From the NCBI GenBank assembly GCA_003963245.1, contig RXJX01000037.1, forward strand, positions 9,865-70,699: DNA of 60,835 nt. The letters run 5' to 3'. A program made the position numbers and the translations under genes. The notes under the pieces are model-generated. The model did no database searches and was not told where the DNA came from. It saw nothing but the letters and a program-made list of their open reading frames with translations. Positions 25,945-34,748 of the stretch are shown in pieces; the first letter of the stretch is position 1, and every line of letters begins with the position of its first letter. The DNA is from Neisseriaceae bacterium (GTDB lineage: Bacteria; Pseudomonadota; Gammaproteobacteria; Burkholderiales; UBA11063).

Positions 25945-26622
25945 TTATTTGCGCAAGATGCGAACTAAGAAATCTCCCACGACCTGAATGACTTGTACCA
26001 TGACTACCATTAATACTACGGTAATTAACATGACATCCGTTTGGAAGCGTTGATAACCATAACGAATCGCTAGATCACCCAGTCCACCACCACCAACAGT
26101 GCCTGCCATTGCTGTATAGGAAACCAGCGCAATTGCTGTTACTGTTATGCTGGCAACCAAGCTTGGCATGATTTCTGGTAATAAGATATGCCAGATGATT
26201 TGCCAGGTACTAGCTCCACATGATTCTGCCATATGGAAGATTCCATCATCAATTTCTTTTAAGGCGTTTTCAACTAAGCGAGCAAAAAAAGGAAAAGCAC
26301 CAACGACTAATGGTGGAATGGTTCCTTTAGCACCAAGTGAAGTTCCTACTAACATCGTAGTCGTAGGAATCATGACAATCAATAGGATAATAAAAGGAAC
26401 TGAACGTAAGACATTGATAATAAACGAGAGTATATTATAAACCCATTTATTTTGCAGTAACCGCCCCTTGCTGCTTAGGAATAAAATCAGACCAACAGGG
26501 ATACCAATTAGTGTACTGAATAACACCGCAAAACCGAGCATGAATAATGTATCTAAGGTTGCCTGATTTATTTCACTCCAGTCAACATTAGTAGTTAAAT
26601 CGGTAATAATTGCAAACGACAT
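25945..26622 (-). CDS. metI: Methionine ABC transporter permease
   Basis: A 225-residue permease with five to six membrane helices and the EAA loop (AESCGASTWQIIWHILLPEIMPSL, about 152-175). It contains the MetI hallmark SYTAMAGTVGGGGLGDLAIRYGYQRF near residues 188-207. It forms the membrane channel with MetN as ATPase. It is separated from metN by 166 bases, most of which is a 107-bp palindromic repeat. Confidence 0.93.
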   Translation of the reverse strand: MSFAIITDLTTNVDWSEINQATLDTLFMLGFAVLFSTLIGIPVGLILFLSSKGRLLQNKWVYNILSFIINVLRSVPFIILLIVMIPTTTMLVGTSLGAKGTIPPLVVGAFPFFARLVENALKEIDDGIFHMAESCGASTWQIIWHILLPEIMPSLVASITVTAIALVSYTAMAGTVGGGGLGDLAIRYGYQRFQTDVMLITVVLMVVMVQVIQVVGDFLVRILRK

Positions 26623-26678
26623 TTTCTTTTACCCATGAAATTAATATAATTATATACAACTGCCAGAATACGAGTAGT

Positions 26679-26785
26679 TATACTCAAACTGATTCGAAAT
26701 ACTAGTAGGTGATTTGCGCCGAAGCTTACACCTAGTAAGTGAGTAACAAATCAACGACCGAGCATGAAGAGTCTTATTGAGTATA
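26679..26785. repeat. 107-bp Correia-like palindromic repeat, copy 1
   Basis: The element runs from TATACTCAAACTGATT to a final TTGAGTATA. It matches the copy at 45,880-45,986 at 80 of 107 positions without gaps. Several differences are paired: TAGGTG/CACCTA here against GTAGGC/GCCTAC there, and ATTTG/CAAAT here against CAAG/CTTG there. It lies between metN and metI, 3 bases past the metN stop, so it is transcribed in the met operon and may fold into an RNase III target. Confidence 0.85.
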
Positions 26786-26788
26786 AAT

Positions 26789-27814
26789 TTAGTGGACGAT
26801 TTCAAAATGCACCTTCATTGAGCGCATAATGGTACAGGCTTTTTCTAAGCTGCCTTCGTCACCGTCAAATTCAATTAATAATTGTCCAAAAGGCATATGC
26901 TTAATTCGGTCTAGTTCGCCACGTAAGATACTATACTTGGCGTTGGTTTCATTGCTAATCGTATTCAAAATCGGTTGGTAAGTAGCTTCACCAACAAATG
27001 ATAATAGCAAAATATGTTTGTTAGGATGTTTTTCAAACTGGTAGAAGTGTTTCACCTTTTCAAGGTATTTATCTGACTCTTCTTCAATGATTAGTTTGCG
27101 AGTTAGAGGCTCTTTAGGATGTAATAAAATATTGAAAGCATTACCTTGCTCAATAATTTTACCTTTATCAATTACCGCAACTTTGTCACAGATTTTGCGT
27201 ACCACTTCAAGTTCATGAGTAATCAGAACTATAGTAATACCGAGCTGTTGGTTAATTTCCAGCAAGAGCTCTAAAATATCGTTGGTTGTTTGTGGGTCCA
27301 GAGCAGAAGTAGCTTCGTCACTGAGTAGTAGTTTTGGTTTGGTAATTAGAGCCCGTGCAATTCCAACCCGTTGTTTTTGCCCACCAGACAAACTTGCTGG
27401 GTATTTATTGGCAAATTGACTTAAGCCAACTAAAGATAACATCTCATCAACTGCAGCCTTGATTTCCGCTTTGCTGTGATTACCTTGTAAAGTCAGCGGT
27501 AGTGCAACATTTGCGAAAATAGTCTTGGAGCTTAGCAAGTTGAAATGCTGGAAAATTACTCCAATTTGCTGACGTTGTATCCGTAACTCATTCGCTGAAA
27601 TTGAAGTCAAATCAACTCCATCGACGATAATTTTACCGCTATCAGGACGTTCCAGTAAATTTAAGCATTTAATCAAAGTTGATTTACCTGCGCCGGACTT
27701 ACCGATGATTCCAAATACTTCGCCTTTAGCGACGTCAAGGTTAATATCGTCAATAACCTTGATTGAACCTTTCTTGTGCTTATAGCTTTTGCTTAAATTC
27801 TGGATATTTATCAT
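26789..27814 (-). CDS. metN: Methionine ABC transporter ATP-binding protein
   Basis: A 341-residue ATPase. Walker A GKSGAGKST (about 37-45), signature SLSGGQKQRVGIARAL, Walker B KLLLSDEATSALD and the C-terminal NIL regulatory domain (about 260-341), which senses methionine in relatives, are present. The gene begins 5 bases after the yajQ stop. No SAM riboswitch is visible upstream; a MetJ-like operator was not recognised. Confidence 0.93.
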   Translation of the reverse strand: MINIQNLSKSYKHKKGSIKVIDDINLDVAKGEVFGIIGKSGAGKSTLIKCLNLLERPDSGKIIVDGVDLTSISANELRIQRQQIGVIFQHFNLLSSKTIFANVALPLTLQGNHSKAEIKAAVDEMLSLVGLSQFANKYPASLSGGQKQRVGIARALITKPKLLLSDEATSALDPQTTNDILELLLEINQQLGITIVLITHELEVVRKICDKVAVIDKGKIIEQGNAFNILLHPKEPLTRKLIIEEESDKYLEKVKHFYQFEKHPNKHILLLSFVGEATYQPILNTISNETNAKYSILRGELDRIKHMPFGQLLIEFDGDEGSLEKACTIMRSMKVHFEIVH

Positions 27815-27819
27815 TATCG

Positions 27820-28305
27820 TTAGTCGCGAAAATTAATAAACTGTAATGGTAACTCAGTAATATCTTTTTTAAGTAGGGCTATCGCATCTTGTAAGTCATC
27901 ACGTTTAGCGCCGCTAACACGTACGGTCTCACCTTGGATTGATGCTTGAACTTTTAGTTTACTATCTTTGATATGTTTGGTAATTTTTTTACCTTGTTCT
28001 TGCTCAATTCCATTTTTTACTTTGATAAGCTCTTTTAATTTATTACCGCTAACTTTTTCAATTTTGCCTTCGCTCAGTGAGCGCGTGTCAACTCCGCGTT
28101 TAGTAAGTTTACCAACTAAAATATCTTTTACTTGACCGAGCTGAAAATCATTGTCAGCATAAATAGTCAAGTCCAAGTCTTTTAGCTCAATTTTACAATC
28201 AGAGCCTTTAAAGTCAAAGCGGTTGGCAATCTCTTTATTCGATTGATCAATGGCATTAGTTAATTCAACTTTATTTACTTCAGATACTACATCAAATGAT
28301 GGCAT
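27820..28305 (-). CDS. yajQ: YajQ-family nucleotide-binding protein
   Basis: A 161-residue UPF0234/YajQ protein. The ATG at 28,305 is chosen because it gives the standard opening [15 protein letters not shown] and has GGGGAG upstream; an 11-codon-longer start is rejected. Family marks include RFDFKGSDC near 37-45 and the C-terminal [13 protein letters not shown]. Relatives bind RNA-like or cyclic-di-GMP ligands. Here it leads the yajQ-metNIQ-ruvA series. Confidence 0.92.
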   Translation of the reverse strand: MPSFDVVSEVNKVELTNAIDQSNKEIANRFDFKGSDCKIELKDLDLTIYADNDFQLGQVKDILVGKLTKRGVDTRSLSEGKIEKVSGNKLKELIKVKNGIEQEQGKKITKHIKDSKLKVQASIQGETVRVSGAKRDDLQDAIALLKKDITELPLQFINFRD

Positions 28306-28488
28306 AAGTGGCACTCCCCATAAAATTTTGTCTAGCAACGCCTCGTAAGCGGCTATGATTTTTTGAATTTTTGATTATAGCATAAATACGACAAATATTA
28401 TAAAAATTTTGTGCACCGCATCAAAGAAATTAGATTCAATTTATAAGTGGCACATTAAACGAGATATTTATCAATCAAATATAATGCA

Positions 28489-28521
28489 AAGTAAAAATCA
28501 AGAGTACCCTGATTTTTACTT
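28489..28521 (-). terminator. Probable terminator downstream of choloylglycine hydrolase gene
   Basis: AAGTAAAAATCA (28,489-28,500) is a perfect inverse of TGATTTTTACTT (28,510-28,521) around a 9-base loop. The stem is AT-rich and has no long T-run after it, so termination is plausible but perhaps weak. The position, 22 bases after the stop at 28,543, supports the call. Confidence 0.5.
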
Positions 28522-28542
28522 ACAAAATGTGTTTTTTTACCT

Positions 28543-29637
28543 TTATTTTACTAAAGATGCAGTAATGTCATTCACTGGATATTGAATTTTATCTAATGGT
28601 AGAGCAAAAGCTTTAGATTGCTTATCCAGTTTAGTAAGGTCAATTTTCACAAAAGTACCGCGATGATCATAGTCACTGAAATACCACACACTATTCGTCA
28701 AATCCTTGATTGCTACCCACTGCGTTGTATCAGAGTATATTTTTCCATTTGCATCTTTTGAAGATACCGCACCTTTTGGAATATCTACTGTATCTAAAAT
28801 ATGGGTAGTTAAAGTTACTGCTTCTTGTCCATTTGTTGGTTTGTCCGAATAATTTTTCAAGAAAGTTGCTCTAACGAATCTTGAAGGCGACATATAATCA
28901 CCCGGTAAACCAATGCCACCGCCGCCTTGGCTAACGTTGGTGATATCTCCTAAAGTTGCCGATGCGCGCTGTCCAACTGCTTCATTGGTTAAATTGATAT
29001 AGTTTCTAATATTGGTTAAATGCCAATCATAAGTTGGTGAATTAGTTAAAACTCCGGCGGTTTTGTCATAAATTTTCATTTGACCGTTTACAAACTCAAT
29101 TACAATATCGCTCCCCGTTTTGTCGGTAACCATAAAATGCATTGTTGCTTGTGCTGGTGAGCTGGCTAGATTTGGTAACCAGACTTTATATTGTGGTAAA
29201 TTGGCTTTTGCTTCTGCCACCGAAGCATAATTGCTGAGAATGAAACGGATAAATTCCACAACAGAAACATAGTGTTTATCGTCTTTAGTTACTGTTTGAT
29301 ACTGTGAGAATCCTGGCAGAAAATTGCCGCTTACTGCTAAACCTGCCGAATTTTGTCCTTCAACCAGTGCGTCTGCAGCTAATTGTGAACCAATCGCCAA
29401 AACTGCATACTTACTGTTTATTTTAACTTTTGGGTGCGTACTAGAGTCTGGAGCGGAGAGATAGTATGTTGAGCCTTTAGGGTAAAATAACATCGTCCAT
29501 TCCATATTATTGTAGGCCCATTCCATGGTTCGCCCTGCAACAACCGAGCCATCTTTAGCTTGGATATTGATTGCGGTACACGCCATAGCGCTGTGAATGC
29601 TTGCGGCACCGATCAAGGTTAAGAATAATTTTTTCAT
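28543..29637 (-). CDS. Secreted linear amide C-N hydrolase (choloylglycine hydrolase family)
   Basis: A 364-residue Ntn-hydrolase of the family that includes bile salt hydrolases, penicillin V acylases and AHL acylases. The signal peptide (residues 1-19, ending HSAMA) is followed directly by Cys20 in CTAINIQAKDGSVVAGRTMEW, so export cleavage exposes the N-terminal nucleophile. Conserved Arg and Asp follow in AGRTMEW and later in the protein. It acts in the periplasm or outside. It is a single gene with its own flanking gaps. In a non-gut organism an acylase acting on signalling or lipid amides is as likely as bile salt hydrolysis. Confidence 0.85.
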   Translation of the reverse strand: MKKLFLTLIGAASIHSAMACTAINIQAKDGSVVAGRTMEWAYNNMEWTMLFYPKGSTYYLSAPDSSTHPKVKINSKYAVLAIGSQLAADALVEGQNSAGLAVSGNFLPGFSQYQTVTKDDKHYVSVVEFIRFILSNYASVAEAKANLPQYKVWLPNLASSPAQATMHFMVTDKTGSDIVIEFVNGQMKIYDKTAGVLTNSPTYDWHLTNIRNYINLTNEAVGQRASATLGDITNVSQGGGGIGLPGDYMSPSRFVRATFLKNYSDKPTNGQEAVTLTTHILDTVDIPKGAVSSKDANGKIYSDTTQWVAIKDLTNSVWYFSDYDHRGTFVKIDLTKLDKQSKAFALPLDKIQYPVNDITASLVK

Positions 29638-29852
29638 TTTATCTCCTGTTTAGTTATTTGATTAGTAACAGGATAATTATAGCGGAAAAATAAACGAGAG
29701 ATTGGTAAAATTGTCTAAGATAGTATTAAGTACTATAGATCAAAAGATTCTGAGTTGTCCCGTTTTTTAGTTACGGACATTGAATTTGAAAATTCTTAGT
29801 TGTTAGATGAAGATAATTAGTAATAGTTGACTAAAATAGAGGGCTTTTATTG

Positions 29853-29861
29853 TGGTATAAT
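29853..29861 (+). promoter_or_regulatory. Extended -10 promoter for fdx
   Basis: TGGTATAAT at 29,853-29,861 is an extended -10 element, 38 bases before the fdx start. TTGACT at 29,827-29,832 lies too far (23 bases) for a normal -35, so the extended -10 probably carries the activity. Confidence 0.55.
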
Positions 29862-29898
29862 CAGCACCTGAAATTATATCGTCAAGGAATAGATTAAA

Positions 29899-30234
29899 AT
29901 GCCTATAATTAAAGTATTGCCTCATGAAGAAATTTGTCCTAATGGTGCAGAGTTTCAGGTTGAGAGCAGTAAAAACTTATGCAAAAGCTTGTTAGATCAC
30001 GGAATTGAAATTGAACATGCTTGTGAAATGGCGCGTGCCTGTACTACCTGTCACGTGATTATTCGTCAGGGATTTAATTCATTGAATGAACTTGAGGAAC
30101 GTGAGGAAGACTTATTGGATATGGCATGGGGGCTTACTTCACTTTCTCGATTATCTTGCCAAGCTTTGACTGGTGACGAAGATTTGGTGGTTGAGATTCC
30201 CAAATATACTATTAACCACGCCAAAGAGGGCTAA
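29899..30234 (+). CDS. fdx: ISC-type [2Fe-2S] ferredoxin
   Basis: A 111-residue ferredoxin of the Isc-associated type that supplies electrons for Fe-S cluster assembly. Cluster ligands are in HACEMARACTTCHV (residues about 41-51) and a fourth Cys in LSCQAL near 90. It is not in an isc operon; it is followed after 5 bases by a metal-cation exporter gene. Confidence 0.92.
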   Translation: MPIIKVLPHEEICPNGAEFQVESSKNLCKSLLDHGIEIEHACEMARACTTCHVIIRQGFNSLNELEEREEDLLDMAWGLTSLSRLSCQALTGDEDLVVEIPKYTINHAKEG

Positions 30235-30239
30235 AAGTT

Positions 30240-31271
30240 ATGAATCAGCAAGATGAAAAACATAGCAAATTTCTAGCGCATGACGATTCAGGTAGTCATG
30301 TGCATGGTGATGATAGCCATAATAATATTGCACATAACCATAATCATTCAACTCATGAGCATGATCATGCAGGGCATAGTCATAATCATGGTGAGATGAT
30401 CCGTGAAACTAGCGGTCGAGTATTATTTTGGTGTCTTATTGCAACTTTTACTTTTTCATTAGTTGAAGGGATTGCTGGATATTTGATTCACTCTATTGCA
30501 CTACAGTCAGACGCAGTGCATATGATGACCGATGCTGCAGGGTTGATGATAGCCTATTTTGCGAATGTTATTAGTAAGCGACCTGCAACGGTTAATCTTA
30601 CTTTTGGTTATGGCAAAGCAGAAGTACTGGGTGCATTAATTAATTGTATGTTTACCACGGTGCTAACTCTATGGTTGTTATTTGAAGTAGTTCAACGTTT
30701 TATGCAACCAGTTGAAGTTCACGGTGCAAGTTTATTTATTGTTGCAGCATTGGGCTTTTTGGTTAATGGCGTAATTGTCTGGGTTTTATCAAAAAATTCT
30801 CATTCGCTGAATACTAAGGCCGCAATGATTCATGCGATGGGCGATTTGTTTGGGTCTTTGGTTGCGATTGTTGCCGGAGCAATTATTTATTTCACAGATT
30901 GGTCGATTGTTGATCCTTTACTGTCTTTAGTTGTCATTATTTTATTGATTGTATCTAATTTTAACTTAATGAAAAAATCTGCCATAATTCTGATGGCTGG
31001 AGTTCCAGACCATGTAAATTATGAGCAAGTTGGTAAAGATTTATTAGCAATTGATGGTTTACTAGAAGTACATGATCTTCACGTTTGGTATATTTCAGCA
31101 AATCAGGCTGCCTTATCTGCTCACGTGGTAGCGTGTAATCCTGAGGGTTGGCCTCAAATTCTGAAAGATTGCCAGAGTATGCTGTTAACCAAACATAATA
31201 TTGATCATGTTACGTTACAATATGAGTTCGATGACCTCAAATGTAAAGAGTTAGGTTGTTGTCCAGAGTAG
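30240..31271 (+). CDS. CDF-family zinc/divalent cation exporter
   Basis: A 343-residue cation diffusion facilitator. The first 50 residues are a His/Asp-rich cytoplasmic segment (more than a dozen His). Six membrane helices follow. Transport-site motifs SDAVHMMTDAAG (helix II) and HAMGDLFGS (helix V) are present, with a C-terminal cytoplasmic domain ending in an extra Cys-rich tail KCKELGCCPE. It moves Zn(II) or Co(II) out using the proton gradient, by family. Cotranscription with fdx may link metal load to Fe-S assembly. Confidence 0.88.
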   Translation: MNQQDEKHSKFLAHDDSGSHVHGDDSHNNIAHNHNHSTHEHDHAGHSHNHGEMIRETSGRVLFWCLIATFTFSLVEGIAGYLIHSIALQSDAVHMMTDAAGLMIAYFANVISKRPATVNLTFGYGKAEVLGALINCMFTTVLTLWLLFEVVQRFMQPVEVHGASLFIVAALGFLVNGVIVWVLSKNSHSLNTKAAMIHAMGDLFGSLVAIVAGAIIYFTDWSIVDPLLSLVVIILLIVSNFNLMKKSAIILMAGVPDHVNYEQVGKDLLAIDGLLEVHDLHVWYISANQAALSAHVVACNPEGWPQILKDCQSMLLTKHNIDHVTLQYEFDDLKCKELGCCPE

Positions 31272-31306
31272 TTTGATTTAGAGCTTATTTAATCCATCTA
31301 ACTTTA

Positions 31307-32203
31307 TTAGCGATTTAGGCATGATTCTAAAAAAGCACAAAAGGCTTCGATGTTTACCGAATTCTTGTAAGGATTCTTGAGTAGATAAAATTTGATTTCT
31401 ATCATTCTATAATCAGGCAGTACCGGAATAAGTTTATGGTAAATTGCGTGCTTTTCAATATCCTCAAACGCACTTATAATTACTTCATCAGATTGAAGGA
31501 GCGCTAGATTGTGAATCATACTATTGGTTGCAATTCGTTGTGGCATAGGTACTGTAGTTTCTTCTCCTGTATTGATGTTTACAATCTTTAGATTTTTGTT
31601 AAATTGTCCTTCCAAAATACCACCGGTGACGAGATGATTACTTAATTCCATTGGCGTCATTGGAAGTCCATGTTTGGCTGCATAAGCTTTAGTGCAAAAT
31701 AGTCTGACTTTGGAGCGATGAATTATTCGCGACTTTTGCCATGGGAGTTTTGATGGGTGATTTAATAATACTACGTCGAAATTCTCTTTAACCAGATCAA
31801 TATCGTTATTTTGATACCAAATATGCAAGTCGACATTAGGGTATTGCAATAAAAATTCGTGAATATAGGGAGTAAAGCGATCTAATGAAATAACATAAGG
31901 TAACTGTACTTTTATTATGCCGCTAGGTTCTTTGGCGGAACTCATTTCTTCAATAATTTTGTTTTTCATTAGCGTCATTAATTCAATATCATTTTCTATT
32001 AGATGATAGAGCTTATTACCAAATTCAGTAAGTAAGAATTTATGGCGATCTGCCGCTAAGAGTGGTTGCTGAAAATTTTCTTCTAGTTGTTTTACTCGGC
32101 GGCTGACTGTTGTGTAGTTCATATTTAATTTTTGTGCGGCTTTAACGATTCCTTCGCTTTGTACTACTGTGACAAAAATCTCTAGGTCGTCATAACTAAA
32201 CAT
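31307..32203 (-). CDS. LysR-family transcriptional regulator
   Basis: A 298-residue LTTR. The N-terminal winged helix-turn-helix spans about residues 3-60 (GIVKAAQKLNMNYTTVSRRVKQLEE), and a periplasmic-binding-like effector domain follows (about 90-295). It is divergent from the dioxygenase-MFS-glycosyltransferase-amino sugar unit, the normal place for the regulator of a divergent operon. Its 5' end and upstream region are duplicated at 40,888-41,199 in front of the chitinase gene, which suggests that both units answer to it. The effector is unknown; an amino-sugar or product of the cluster is the simplest guess. Confidence 0.9.
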   Translation of the reverse strand: MFSYDDLEIFVTVVQSEGIVKAAQKLNMNYTTVSRRVKQLEENFQQPLLAADRHKFLLTEFGNKLYHLIENDIELMTLMKNKIIEEMSSAKEPSGIIKVQLPYVISLDRFTPYIHEFLLQYPNVDLHIWYQNNDIDLVKENFDVVLLNHPSKLPWQKSRIIHRSKVRLFCTKAYAAKHGLPMTPMELSNHLVTGGILEGQFNKNLKIVNINTGEETTVPMPQRIATNSMIHNLALLQSDEVIISAFEDIEKHAIYHKLIPVLPDYRMIEIKFYLLKNPYKNSVNIEAFCAFLESCLNR

Positions 32204-32399
32204 CCCAACTCCCTTTATTATATAAATGTTTTTTTAGAATTAAATCGCGCATTTAACCAAATTTACACCTGAATTTTACCATTTGCTGACTATTCTCAGT
32301 TTACTATAGTTTTAATTGTGTATTTGCATTATTGCATGTGGTAATATGTAAAGATTATCGTTGTATAAATGTTTATTGATAGAGTAAAATTGTGGGTTA
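32087..32399. repeat. Duplicated lysR 5' end plus promoter region, copy A
   Basis: This 313-bp segment recurs at 40,888-41,199 in the same orientation, at about 93% identity with one single-base gap. It covers the first 117 bases of lysR and nearly 200 bases of the divergent intergenic region. A 70-base core (32,309-32,378) is identical in both. The core includes TGCA-TTAT-TGCA (32,325-32,336), an interrupted palindrome suited to LTTR binding. The rest of the 419-base gap up to 32,622 holds no gene. Confidence 0.9.
32309..32378. promoter_or_regulatory. Conserved 70-bp LTTR regulatory core
   Basis: This stretch is identical to 41,109-41,178 although the flanks differ. It includes the dyad TGCATTATTGCA and a TATAAA at 32,364-32,369. 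It is the best candidate for the LysR-binding site and promoter shared by the operon at 32,623 and the chitinase gene. Confidence 0.6.
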
Positions 32400-32622
32400 G
32401 TTTGAATTTAACGTTTAAATAGAAATTTTAAGAAATTCAACAAGGAAGAGGCTTTATAACTCCTATTAAATTAAACGGTTGAGGATGATTTAAAAAAATA
32501 AGAATTACATAGTTAGTGGTTGTTGGCAATAAAGTTTAGTATTTCTAATGTAAAGCATGATTTTGGAATATGATATTAATGTAACATAAAGCGATATAAC
32601 AGATCGTAATATCTCTACGGTA

Positions 32623-33544
32623 GTGAACCAAATAATTAAATTAACCGATCGTTCTAGTGGTAATCCATTACGAGTTATGAGTGAGGAAGACTGGACATTT
32701 TGGAAGACTAATGGTTATATCGTGATAAAAAATGCAGTTCCACAAAAACAGACTCGCCGTTTAGCCAAGCTAATCTGGGAGTTTGAAGAACTAGATCCAG
32801 GAGATCAAAGTACTTGGTATCCTGAAAAGCGAACTGAATTAAAAAGGAAAGAATTAAGTTTTAATGCAGGAATGGTTGAGTTGTACAACCATCAGTTTCT
32901 TTGGGATAATCGTCAGTATCCACGGGTATATGATGCATTTGTTGATGTTTGGGGACGTGAAGATTTATGGGTTACTATTGATCGGGTGAATTTCAATCTC
33001 CCACCAGAGCCAGGCATTGAGTTTAAAGGTTTTATGCATTGGGATTATGATCCAGATAATGATCCTGAAGTTGTACAAGGTGTTTTATCCTTAAATGACC
33101 AAACCGACGAAAGTGTTGGCGGTTTTCAATGCATTCCTGAAATTTTCCAAAATTATGCGGCATGGCGAAATAAGCAGCCGGAGAAGTTTGAATGGGTATC
33201 GCGCAAATGTTAGTGAGTTTACTCCAGTAAAAGTATTGTTGTGCGAGGGTGATTTATTGATTTTTAGTAGCAAATTATGTCATGGAATTTGCCAAAATGT
33301 TTCGATAGATAAAGTTCGTATGGCGCAGTACATCTCTATGATGCCCGCTCAAGAATATAATGAGTCATTGCGAGATTGGAGAATACGCTCTTGGCGCGAG
33401 AGGCTTGCTCCTGAGAGGTACAGCATTCATGGTGATCCACGGGAGTGGGAAAAAACTAAATATCAGACCGCTGAGCTAAGTGAATTAGGTGAGAAATTAC
33501 TTGGTTTAGCTAGTTGGAATACTTCTGAAGAACCAAGAAAATGA
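32623..33544 (+). pseudogene. Phytanoyl-CoA dioxygenase-like protein, frameshifted
   Basis: Two frames together encode one Fe(II)/2-oxoglutarate oxygenase of the PhyH family. The first part (from a GTG) ends at 33,213 and holds the HxD metal motif in GFMHWDYD (H139, D141). The second part carries the distal His in KLCHGI and an Arg in KVRMAQY. The shift is near 33,195 in a GGG run: removing one G joins QPEKFEW to YRANVSEF and gives 306 residues. Everything else is intact, so this is a recent mutation, a phase-variable site or a sequence error. It would hydroxylate an unknown small molecule. It is the first gene of the unit and overlaps the MFS gene by ATGA. Confidence 0.75.
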
Positions 33545-34731
33545 TTAATAAAACATCATTGCGTAAATTTGCGTTCTTCTTTGTATTGTATGAATTGACA
33601 ACTTATTTATCCAATGACATGATTATGCCGGCTATGTTACAAGTAGTGAATGAGTTTAATGCTCCAATCAGCAAAATGATTCTGGCATTAACTTATTTTG
33701 TAATCGGTGGTAGTTTATTACAAATGTTTTTAGGTCCATTAGCCGAACGTTATGGTAAAAAATTGGTCTTACTTAGCGGAAACGTATTTTTCCTAATTAC
33801 TACGCTAGCAATTTTATTTTCAACCACGATAGACTATTTTCTGCTCTCTAGATTCTTTCAGGGAATGGGCATATGCTTTATTTTTATTGGTTATGCAGCT
33901 ATTCATGAATCTTCCGATGCTGTCGAAGCAGTTAAAATTACCTCGCTGTTAGCCAATATTGCAATATTTGCGCCATTGGCTGGTCCGGTATTGGGAAGTG
34001 CTCTAGCAAAAATTTTCCATTGGCAAGCGGTGTTTATTTTTACTTTACTATTAGGTTTGACTGCTTTGTTTGGACTCTGTCTATATATGCCAAATCAGGT
34101 TGCCGAAGTAAAATCTGCAGTTAATTTGAAAAAGACAATTAGTAGTTACAAAAATATCTTACGCAGCCGTGTTTTTATGCTTGGAATTTTTATTGCTGGG
34201 ATAACTATTGTGCCTCTAACTGGTTGGATTGGTTTATCTCCAGTTATTTTGATGCAAACTATGCATCAATCATATGCAGTGTATATCGGATTCCAGATTA
34301 TCATTTTTAGCGGGTTTATAATCAGTAGCTTTATGATTCAGAAGATTGCTGGTCGAATTAGTTTCAAAAAAATTATTCGTTGTGGAAATATACTGGCGTT
34401 GATCGGTATTGTTGGTGCCGCAATTTTTTGTGCAAATCCGAATGTTTTCATTGCGTTTATGTTTGTTTATGCTTTGGGCTATGGTTTGTTTAATGGCAGC
34501 GTTATTAGAATTGCTTTGATGAGTACCGGTGAATCATCTGGGCTAAGTTCCGCGTGTATGAGTCTATTGTACTGCATTTATATCTCATTAGGTCTAGAAA
34601 TTTACAATGTTCTCGGTAGTCATTTTCAATTCACATTGAGTTCGTATGCTTATATCAATGTGCTATTGGGTGTGATTGCATTTATCTGTTTGTTAAGATT
34701 TGCTAAATGTACTGAAGTTTCTGAAACTTAA
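33541..34731 (+). CDS. MdfA/Bcr-like MFS exporter
   Basis: A 396-residue major facilitator with 12 predicted membrane segments. The N-terminal ELTTYLSNDMIMPAML resembles the helix I region of MdfA-type drug/proton antiporters with its acidic residue, and GPLAERYGKKLVLL is the MFS motif A. It overlaps the dioxygenase stop by four bases, so the two are translationally coupled. In this context it could export the product of the dioxygenase and glycosyltransferase enzymes; that link is inference. Confidence 0.85.
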   Translation: MINKTSLRKFAFFFVLYELTTYLSNDMIMPAMLQVVNEFNAPISKMILALTYFVIGGSLLQMFLGPLAERYGKKLVLLSGNVFFLITTLAILFSTTIDYFLLSRFFQGMGICFIFIGYAAIHESSDAVEAVKITSLLANIAIFAPLAGPVLGSALAKIFHWQAVFIFTLLLGLTALFGLCLYMPNQVAEVKSAVNLKKTISSYKNILRSRVFMLGIFIAGITIVPLTGWIGLSPVILMQTMHQSYAVYIGFQIIIFSGFIISSFMIQKIAGRISFKKIIRCGNILALIGIVGAAIFCANPNVFIAFMFVYALGYGLFNGSVIRIALMSTGESSGLSSACMSLLYCIYISLGLEIYNVLGSHFQFTLSSYAYINVLLGVIAFICLLRFAKCTEVSET

Positions 34732-34748
34732 TTTAAAAAATATTAATT

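Noticed and set aside
27815..28542. SAM riboswitch or other known riboswitch before yajQ-metN
   Set aside because: No S-box-like pattern of conserved purine-rich loops was visible, and the met genes follow yajQ by 5 bases with no leader.
30240..30400. His-rich CDF N-terminus as a nucleotide repeat region
   Set aside because: The CAT/GAT-rich sequence only reflects His/Asp codons of the metal-binding segment; there is no exact repeat unit.
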